A stretch of 18,365 nucleotides of DNA, taken from assembly GCA_964652585.1 (NCBI GenBank), contig CAZZDA010000015.1:1-18365 (forward strand), in the 5' to 3' direction. The notes under the pieces are model-generated. The model was given only the letters and a program-made list of their open reading frames with translations. It was not told the origin of the DNA and searched no databases. The stretch comes from CAZZDA01 sp964652585. Its GTDB lineage: Bacteria; Patescibacteriota; Patescibacteriia; UBA1544. Numbering within the stretch: the stretch's first letter is position 1; the number at the start of each line of letters is the position of its first letter. Shown here one piece after another: positions 6,468-11,835 of the stretch. A program made the position numbers and the translations under genes.

Positions 6468-6869
6468 ATGGGTACACGCGGTGACTACATTGGAGACAGA
6501 GGAGAAAATCCAATTGAGGAATTTGAAGGTGAGATGCGTGAGTTTGCACTGGAATACGGTGCAACATGGGATGAATTGGATCCATCAACACAGCAACGTA
6601 TACGAGACCTTCGTCCAGAATTGGAAATAAAATGGATTGATGATTATGATTTTAAACAAAGAGCGCAATTTGCCGAAATATTTTCTGACCTGAATTATCA
6701 TGGTACGAAGAAATATTTTGTACAAAAAGTGGCAAAAGGAGATGAATCATATAATCGCGCTATAACTGCTAGTGATCTCGGGTTTTATTATACAGTTATA
6801 TGTAAGGCAGCTGAGCAACTGCATAACAAGGTGCAGCGAACAAAAGAACGTCGCGCACATTTGGTATGA
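6468..6869 (+). CDS. hypothetical protein, first gene of the repair operon
   Basis: 133 residues; family not recognised. The protein is soluble, highly charged and probably mostly helical. The N-terminal part is acidic (ENPIEEFEGEMREFALEYG) and the C-terminus is basic (NKVQRTKERRAHLV), which could suit nucleic-acid contact, though no known motif is visible. No SD is seen before the ATG. The stop overlaps the next gene (alkyltransferase-like) by 4 nt (ATGA), so translation is probably coupled. The context suggests a role linked to DNA repair, but this rests only on gene order. A promoter lies at 6395-6422. Confidence 0.6.
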   Translation: MGTRGDYIGDRGENPIEEFEGEMREFALEYGATWDELDPSTQQRIRDLRPELEIKWIDDYDFKQRAQFAEIFSDLNYHGTKKYFVQKVAKGDESYNRAITASDLGFYYTVICKAAEQLHNKVQRTKERRAHLV

Positions 6870-7132
6870 ACTCTTTATTTCAAGAAAAAGTTTTAACTGT
6901 CGTAGCCGCAATCCCAAAAGGAGAAGTGTATACTTACAAGCAGGTGGCACGACAGGCGGGGAATGAACGTGCAAGCCGTGCTGTTGGAAATATTCTCCAC
7001 AAAAATACTGATCCAAACATTCCTTGTCATAGAGTCATTCGGTCAGATGGCAAGCTTGGCGGGTATAACAGAGGAGAGAATAAAAAACGAATATTGCTTG
7101 AGCAAGAAGGTGCGATACAAAATAACCTTTAA
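6866..7132 (+). CDS. MGMT/Ogt-type alkyltransferase, DNA-binding domain only
   Basis: 88 residues, matching the C-terminal domain of O6-alkylguanine-DNA alkyltransferases (about 85 residues) without the usual N-terminal domain. Visible features are IPKGEVYTYKQVARQAG (wing and turn region), ASRAVGNILHKNTDPNIPCHRVI with the recognition helix and the PCHRV motif (Cys54), and DGKLGGYNRGENKKRILLEQEG. Because Cys54 is present, it differs from the best-known alkyltransferase-like (ATL) proteins, which have Trp there. It could remove alkyl groups by suicidal transfer or flag lesions for other repair. Stand-alone short versions are common and need not be truncations. It overlaps the upstream gene by 4 nt and precedes the uracil-DNA glycosylase by 5 nt. 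Confidence 0.9.
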   Translation: MNSLFQEKVLTVVAAIPKGEVYTYKQVARQAGNERASRAVGNILHKNTDPNIPCHRVIRSDGKLGGYNRGENKKRILLEQEGAIQNNL

Positions 7133-7137
7133 AATAT

Positions 7138-7785
7138 ATGCAAGAAGATCGTACACAAGCTTTACGAAAGATCCGTGATGAGGTGGTGAATCTTCAGCAA
7201 TCGCCTTTATATGATCAGCGGATAGAAACGGGTTCTCACCCGGTTCTTGGCGAAGGAAGTCACGCGACTGATATTATGTTCATTGGCGAGGCTCCGGGAA
7301 GAAATGAAGCAAAAACAGGCAGGCCGTTTTGCGGTGCCGCGGGGAAAATATTGGATGAGCTTTTAGCGTCCGTAGGTATTGAGCGTGAAGATATTTATAT
7401 TACTAATATCGTCAAGGATAGGCCGCCGAGCAATCGCGATCCTCTTCCCGAGGAGATAGCTCTTTATGGACCGTTTCTAGATAAACAACTTGCGATCATC
7501 TGTCCGCCGATCATTGCAACACTCGGACGTTATTCTATGGGCTATATTATGGAGAGGTTTGGATTGGAGGATAAGATAAAGCCGATTGGTCAAGCACATG
7601 GCTCTTCCTTCGTGACCGATGCGCAAGAATTTGGAAAACGTGCAGGGCTTAATGTACCACAGGATTGGAAGGTAACCATTGTCCCGTTATACCATCCAGC
7701 GGTCGTAATGTATAACCGTAGTACCCTAGACACATTGAAGGAAGATTTTAAAATATTGAAGTTTGCAAAGAATCTTGAAGGCTGA
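7138..7785 (+). CDS. uracil-DNA glycosylase superfamily (family 4/5-like) lacking the Fe-S cysteines
   Basis: 215 residues. The sequence follows family 4 uracil-DNA glycosylases: PVLGEG, MFIGEAPGRNEAKTGRPFCG (motif 1, Glu51 and Glu57), LLASVGIEREDIYITNIVKDRPPSNRDP, and LYHPAVV (His186) near the end. These enzymes excise uracil arising from cytosine deamination. The four cysteines that bind [4Fe-4S] in family 4 are all absent at the equivalent places: Leu19, Ser22, Asp94 (VKDRPP for VKCRPP) and Tyr110. The only cysteines are Cys65 and Cys122. I infer a cluster-free version with the fold retained; activity is not assured. A start codon 5 nt after the previous stop and 4 nt before the next ATG places it inside the repair operon. 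Confidence 0.85.
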   Translation: MQEDRTQALRKIRDEVVNLQQSPLYDQRIETGSHPVLGEGSHATDIMFIGEAPGRNEAKTGRPFCGAAGKILDELLASVGIEREDIYITNIVKDRPPSNRDPLPEEIALYGPFLDKQLAIICPPIIATLGRYSMGYIMERFGLEDKIKPIGQAHGSSFVTDAQEFGKRAGLNVPQDWKVTIVPLYHPAVVMYNRSTLDTLKEDFKILKFAKNLEG

Positions 7786-7789
7786 CCTT

Positions 7790-8275
7790 ATGAAAAAATG
7801 GTATCAAATACATATACTTATTCTCCTTTCCGGAACTACTTTCGCTTGGTACACGGTGGTAATGGATTTTATTCGGTTTTATGAGTATGAAGGAACGTTG
7901 TTGAAAATTCATGATTGTGTAGTGCCGAATCCCGTGGTAACACCCTGTTTCTATGGCGCGTGGGCGTTTGTGATCGCATTAGTATTGTCAATCCTTGTAT
8001 TGCACAAACCGGATCATAGATCGCGTTTTCAAAAATATCTTATATGGCTTTTGGGTGCGGGAACGCTCTTTGCCGCGGGAAATTTTACTTTTACAGTGGT
8101 GCGGTATATGCAAAGCCGCGCGGCACAAGAAACGTTTACCGGCTGTTCCGGTGTTGCGGCGTCACATCCTCTTGCCACGCCATGTTTTATAGGATTTCTC
8201 TTTTTTACTACTGCATTTGTGACAGGGTTGTATATTATGAGAAAGTATAAAAACGATCATCAAGCTACTTTTTAA
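7790..8275 (+). CDS. four-helix membrane protein with a duplicated cysteine motif
   Basis: 161 residues from the ATG at 7790, 4 nt after the glycosylase stop; an in-frame ATG at 7763 lies inside that gene. Four hydrophobic segments lie at about 8-28, 54-72, 84-105 and 133-150. The protein is an internal duplication: each half has a helix, then a loop ending in a TPCF motif that enters the next helix. The loops carry Cys43 and Cys53 (CVVPNPVVTPCFYG) and Cys119 and Cys132 (CSGVAASHPLATPCFIG). Paired cysteines in membrane loops next to a peroxiredoxin gene suggest thiol-disulfide exchange, in the manner of DsbB or VKOR proteins, but there is no CxxC motif and I do not recognise the family. The function is inferred only. 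Confidence 0.7.
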   Translation: MKKWYQIHILILLSGTTFAWYTVVMDFIRFYEYEGTLLKIHDCVVPNPVVTPCFYGAWAFVIALVLSILVLHKPDHRSRFQKYLIWLLGAGTLFAAGNFTFTVVRYMQSRAAQETFTGCSGVAASHPLATPCFIGFLFFTTAFVTGLYIMRKYKNDHQATF

Positions 8276-8287
8276 TTCTTTTTTGCT

Positions 8288-8761
8288 ATGAAACTTACCA
8301 TAGGACGATCAGCACCTCATTTTACCCTACCGGATCAAGAAGGTAAGGAACATGACTTGAGTACCTGCAAGGGACAGTGGGTGCTGCTCTATTTTTATCC
8401 TCGAGATAATACACCGGGATGCACTATTGAGGCGTGTACGATTCGTGACAGCTACCCGGCATTTCAAAAACTACATGCAAAAGTGTTTGGTATAAGCGCT
8501 GATTCAGTACAAAGCCACACAAAATTTGCCACAAAATATGAACTGCCTTTTACCTTGCTCTCGAATGAGTCAAAAGAGATGCTGAAAGCATATGGAGCAT
8601 GGGGGCGTAAAAAGTTTATGGGACGAGAGTATGACGGTATTTATCGCATGTCTGTTTTGATCGATCCTGAAGGGAAGGTTGCAAAAGTGTACGACAAGGT
8701 TAAGCCATCAGAACATGCGGAAGAGGTCTTGCAAGATCTGCAAAAATTTGGTAAACAGTAA
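8288..8761 (+). CDS. bcp: Bcp/PrxQ-type peroxiredoxin
   Basis: 157 residues, typical for the family. The thioredoxin-fold core has YFYPRDNTPGCTIEACTIRD with peroxidatic Cys45, the supporting Thr42 and Pro43, and resolving Cys50 five residues on, as in atypical 2-Cys PrxQ proteins. FGISADS, LPFTLLSN and GIYRMSVLIDPEGKV (conserved Arg) complete the pattern. Such enzymes reduce H2O2 and organic hydroperoxides with electrons from thioredoxin, in the cytoplasm. A further cysteine, Cys27, is not part of the usual pair. It lies 12 nt after the cysteine-rich membrane protein and 29 nt before a small membrane protein, so it probably belongs to the operon started at 6395. No SD is visible. Confidence 0.95.
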   Translation: MKLTIGRSAPHFTLPDQEGKEHDLSTCKGQWVLLYFYPRDNTPGCTIEACTIRDSYPAFQKLHAKVFGISADSVQSHTKFATKYELPFTLLSNESKEMLKAYGAWGRKKFMGREYDGIYRMSVLIDPEGKVAKVYDKVKPSEHAEEVLQDLQKFGKQ

Positions 8762-8780
8762 TTGTATCGTTCTTCATAGA

Positions 8781-8786
8781 GGAGGT
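8781..8786 (+). promoter_or_regulatory. strong Shine-Dalgarno of the 54-residue protein gene
   Basis: GGAGGT, 4 nt before the ATG at 8791. It supports a gene that would otherwise be overlooked for its length. Confidence 0.7.
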
Positions 8787-8790
8787 AATC

Positions 8791-8955
8791 ATGCTATCGT
8801 TACGCTTGTTCGTTGGACTGTTCGCTTTTCCTGTTGTGATGGCTAGTGCCATTGGTATATTGCAGGTATTGCAAGTACCGGTATTGTGGTGGTTTGCCAT
8901 ACTGGCTATTGTGGCAGTAGTTGCCGGTCGCTATATTCCGCTTCCATGGGAGTGA
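8791..8955 (+). CDS. 54-residue two-helix membrane protein
   Basis: 54 codons reading MLSLRLFVGLFAFPVVMAS at the start and ending AGRYIPLPWE. Two hydrophobic segments (about 4-26 and 29-46) with a short turn around VLQVP make it a small integral membrane hairpin. No family is recognised. Evidence that it is real: a textbook GGAGGT SD at good spacing, its place at the end of the repair/peroxiredoxin operon, and a terminator whose stem begins inside its last codons. The function is unknown. By position it could serve the four-helix membrane protein or the peroxiredoxin, but this is only a guess. Confidence 0.65.
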   Translation: MLSLRLFVGLFAFPVVMASAIGILQVLQVPVLWWFAILAIVAVVAGRYIPLPWE

Positions 8956-8981
8956 GGTTATTGTAACACACTCCTTTTTTA
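8949..8981 (+). terminator. terminator overlapping the 54-residue gene's stop codon
   Basis: GGAGTG (8949-8954) pairs with CACTCC (8969-8974), with an inner GTTA/TAAC stem, followed by TTTTTT. The 5' arm includes the last codons, and the TGA stop spans 8953-8955. It ends the operon that starts at 6395. Confidence 0.8.
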
Positions 8982-9010
8982 TTGAATAAAATGTACGTGG
9001 GGTATATACT
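8982..9010 (+). promoter_or_regulatory. promoter of the CorA-SulP unit
   Basis: TTGAAT (8982-8987, 4 of 6), a 17-nt spacer and TATACT (9005-9010, 5 of 6), directly after the preceding terminator. Transcription would start near 9017. Confidence 0.55.
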
Positions 9011-9087
9011 GCACATAACAGGATGGTACACAAATCACGTAACACGAAACAAAACCCTCTTATTTGCCACTTCTACTTCCAGTTAAT

Positions 9088-10008
9088 GTGATCACTATTT
9101 ACCAAAAAACCATCAAAGACACAAAGCTCAAACAACTTGAGGATTTTAAGGTTGGCTCGTGGCTGTGTGTTGAAGAGCCAACAGAGGAAGAGATCAGCTA
9201 TCTTGCAAAGGAATTTAAGCTGGAAGAAGGTTTGCTCAAAGACGCGATCGATCCCTATGAAGTACCCCGTTTGGAAATTGAGGACGGCATTACCTATATG
9301 TTCACGCGTGTGCCGTACGCGAAAGGGGTAGATATAGCAACATTACCGGTATTAGTTGCGATGGGCGAAAATTTTTTGGTGACGATCTCAAGAAAACCTC
9401 TACCTTTTTTAAGTAAATTTACCGAAGGACATATTGATTTTTCAACCACGCAGAAAATGAAACTTTTCTTGCAGATATTTTTTGAAATTACCGCTTCGTA
9501 TTCAGCGCTTTTGACCGGTATTAATCGCAGTGTGCGTCGGTTGCGCGTACGTATGGAAAAGATCAGCAACAAGGACATTATGCAGTTCGTGGTATTTGAA
9601 GAAGTCATTAATGATTTTTTAGCGGCACTTGTCCCAACACATACGATACTGAAGAATCTTCTTTCGGGAAAATATTTGAAACTTTATGAGCAAGATGAAG
9701 ATCTGGTAGAAGATCTTTTCTTAAGCAACGGACAGCTTATTGAATCGTGTAAGTCAAATCTTAAAACGATCGTGAATATCCGCGAAGCGTATTCTACGAT
9801 TATGACTAATAACTTGAATCGGGTGATCAAGCTGCTTACGGTGCTCACTATTGTCTTAACGATTCCAACTATTGTTTCCAGTTTTTATGGTATGAATGTA
9901 AGGCTTCCTTACAGCGACTCACCACATGCATTTTGGGTAGTGGCAGGCACGACGATCGTAGTGTCCGGGGGATTACTTTTACTTTTTAGAAGAAATAGGT
10001 GGCTATAG
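9088..10008 (+). CDS. corA: CorA-type divalent cation (Mg2+) transporter
   Basis: 306 residues starting at GTG 9088 (ITIYQKTIKDTKLKQL follows), chosen because related proteins begin about there. A TTG at 9064 would add 8 residues; neither start has an SD. The long N-terminal part is the cytoplasmic alpha/beta domain plus the helices of the stalk. The C-terminus has two membrane segments (about 242-266 and 281-300) with the signature YGMN at 267-270 in the pore-mouth position. The usual MPEL-like sequence after GMN is replaced by VRLPYS. CorA proteins form pentameric Mg2+ channels, and some members carry Co2+, Ni2+ or Zn2+. A basic tail RRNRWL ends the protein. It is followed 39 nt later by a SulP anion transporter, suggesting a transport unit. 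Confidence 0.9.
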   Translation: MITIYQKTIKDTKLKQLEDFKVGSWLCVEEPTEEEISYLAKEFKLEEGLLKDAIDPYEVPRLEIEDGITYMFTRVPYAKGVDIATLPVLVAMGENFLVTISRKPLPFLSKFTEGHIDFSTTQKMKLFLQIFFEITASYSALLTGINRSVRRLRVRMEKISNKDIMQFVVFEEVINDFLAALVPTHTILKNLLSGKYLKLYEQDEDLVEDLFLSNGQLIESCKSNLKTIVNIREAYSTIMTNNLNRVIKLLTVLTIVLTIPTIVSSFYGMNVRLPYSDSPHAFWVVAGTTIVVSGGLLLLFRRNRWL

Positions 10009-10020
10009 GCATAGCCAACC
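9998..10020 (+). other. hairpin across the corA stop codon
   Basis: GGT-GGCTAT (9998-10006) pairs with ATAGCC-A-ACC (10011-10020) with one bulged A and an AGGC loop. The TAG stop lies at 10006-10008. No T-run follows, so it is not a terminator; it might limit read-through or stabilise RNA between the two transporter genes. Confidence 0.35.
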
Positions 10021-10047
10021 AACAGCCCATAACCAATAACTCACAAC

Positions 10048-11796
10048 ATGAACCAAGTATCGTTGCTCAATCGATTATTCCCTTTCCTCTCTTGGTTTCG
10101 GGACTACAAGCCAACTACGTTTCGCAGTGATGTGGTTGCGGGGCTTACAGTTGCGGTAGTGCTTGTTCCGCAATCTATGGCGTACGCGTTGTTAGCAGGT
10201 ATGCCACCGGTGTACGGATTGTATGCGGCGGCGGTTGCACCGCTTATTGGCGCACTATGGGGAAGCTTGCGCCAGCTGGCAACAGGTCCCATCGCTATTA
10301 TGAGCTTGTTGGTATTGACGACTTTAACGCCTCTTGCCGAGCCCGGGAGTGTGGAATTTGTTGAGCTCGCATTTGTACTCGCCTTTATGGTGGGTATCAT
10401 TTATCTTGCTATCGGTCTTTTCCGCTTAGGTGAGATGATGTTCTTTATCTCACATTCGGTGGTCAAGGGATTTACCGCAGCAGCTGCGCTTATCATTATT
10501 TCTACTCAACTCCCACATCTTTTTGGTATTGTCGTAGGACGTCACGAGTACGTCTTCCCGACAGTAGTAGAAATCGTACAAGGTCTCCCCGCACTTCACA
10601 TCCCGACATTTGGCATTGGTCTTGTAGCGCTTGGAATTATATATGGCGTAAAGAAATATAATAAAAATTTACCCGCAGGACTCATTGCCTTAGTGGTCAC
10701 TACAGGCGCACTTGCTCTGTTCAATCTTCAACAAAATGGTATTGCGGTTGTGGGAGAAATTCCGAAAGGACTGCCAAGTTTTCATATACCCGATTTGAGC
10801 TTTCATATATTCGCGGGACTCTTTGGTCCGGCATTTGTTATTGCCATAGTCAGTTTTGCGGAAACGTATTCGGTAGGTAAGGCGGTATCCGCGCAATCAA
10901 AACAGAAGGTGCGTGTCAATCAAGAATTCATCGGTCAGGGTCTTGCAAATCTTATAGGATCATTTTTTCAGAGCTATCCGGTGAGCGGATCGTTTTCCCG
11001 AACAGCAGTTAACTATAATACAGGAGCAAAAACAGGTGTATCCAGCGTTGTCGCAAGTGCGTTTGTTGTACTTTCCTTGCTCTTCTTAACGCCGCTCTTT
11101 ACTTCAATTCCACGCGCGGCGCTTGCGGCACTGGTTATTGTTGCGGTACTTTTTCTTTTTCACCCTAAAGAAGTATTTACGCTTTGGAAGAAAAGCAGGC
11201 ATGATGGCGTGGTCGCGGTTAGCGTGTTCGTACTTGCACTTTTAACCAAACCGGACTACGCGCTTTTGATCGGCGTGGTTATCTCGCTCATGTTCTTTTT
11301 GTGGAAGACCATGCATCCGCGTATTGTACGTATCGCAAAGGACCCGAAATTGAATATGTTTGTGAATGCTGATTTGAACGAGAAGCCAAGCTGCCCGCAG
11401 ATTTTGCAATTGCGTCCGGATAATGTCATCTACTTTGCCAATGCTGAATATGCGCTAGAGCATATTCTAGAACGCTTGAACGAACGTACGACACCGACAA
11501 AATATTTACTTTTGGATTTTCAAGGAGTGAGTTTTATTGATATTACCGGCGTTGACGAACTTCGCGTATTATATGAAGATCTCAAAGAAAGAGATATGAT
11601 ACTTGCTTTTGTAAATATTCGCTATCCGGTAGAAAAAGTATTAAAAGATTCAGGATTATGGGATGAGCTTGAGAACAAGTATATTTTTGAGAAAAAAGAT
11701 GATGCCATTAAAACACTCTTCTCTCATTTGGATCACGCCTATTGTAAAAACACGTGTCCCTACAGTTTGTACTATGAATGTAAAACGGTGAAATAA
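10048..11796 (+). CDS. SulP-family anion transporter with STAS domain
   Basis: 582 residues. The N-terminal 420 or so are a multi-helix SLC26/SulP membrane domain: SDVVAGLTVAVVLVPQSMAYALLAGMPPVYGLYAA is the family signature at the start (residues 28-62), and QEFIGQGLANLIGSFFQSYPVSGSFSRTAVNYNTGAKT (roughly 291-328) forms the conserved second half-site. A cytoplasmic STAS domain follows (about 440-555), with LLDFQGVSFIDITGVDEL. Such proteins import or exchange sulfate, bicarbonate or other anions; the substrate cannot be read here. The last 20 residues form an unusual cysteine-rich tail, YCKNTCPYSLYYEC, absent from the core family. It starts 39 nt after corA with no SD and ends at a bidirectional terminator. 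Its codon usage looks like its neighbours'. Confidence 0.92.
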   Translation: MNQVSLLNRLFPFLSWFRDYKPTTFRSDVVAGLTVAVVLVPQSMAYALLAGMPPVYGLYAAAVAPLIGALWGSLRQLATGPIAIMSLLVLTTLTPLAEPGSVEFVELAFVLAFMVGIIYLAIGLFRLGEMMFFISHSVVKGFTAAAALIIISTQLPHLFGIVVGRHEYVFPTVVEIVQGLPALHIPTFGIGLVALGIIYGVKKYNKNLPAGLIALVVTTGALALFNLQQNGIAVVGEIPKGLPSFHIPDLSFHIFAGLFGPAFVIAIVSFAETYSVGKAVSAQSKQKVRVNQEFIGQGLANLIGSFFQSYPVSGSFSRTAVNYNTGAKTGVSSVVASAFVVLSLLFLTPLFTSIPRAALAALVIVAVLFLFHPKEVFTLWKKSRHDGVVAVSVFVLALLTKPDYALLIGVVISLMFFLWKTMHPRIVRIAKDPKLNMFVNADLNEKPSCPQILQLRPDNVIYFANAEYALEHILERLNERTTPTKYLLLDFQGVSFIDITGVDELRVLYEDLKERDMILAFVNIRYPVEKVLKDSGLWDELENKYIFEKKDDAIKTLFSHLDHAYCKNTCPYSLYYECKTVK

Positions 11797-11826
11797 AAAA
11801 AATCGAGGACAATCCTCGATTTTTTT
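11795..11826. terminator. bidirectional terminator between sulP and copA
   Basis: ATCGAGGA (11802-11809) pairs with TCCTCGAT (11813-11820) around a 3-nt loop, flanked by an A-run (from 11795) and a T-run (to 11826). It can end both the rightward SulP and the leftward copA transcripts, whose 3' ends face each other. Confidence 0.9.
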
Positions 11827-11835
11827 GCAGTGCTA

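Noticed and set aside
9998..10020. Terminator after corA
   Set aside because: The hairpin is good but is followed by AACAGCCC rather than a T-run, and sulP starts 28 nt later without an obvious promoter.
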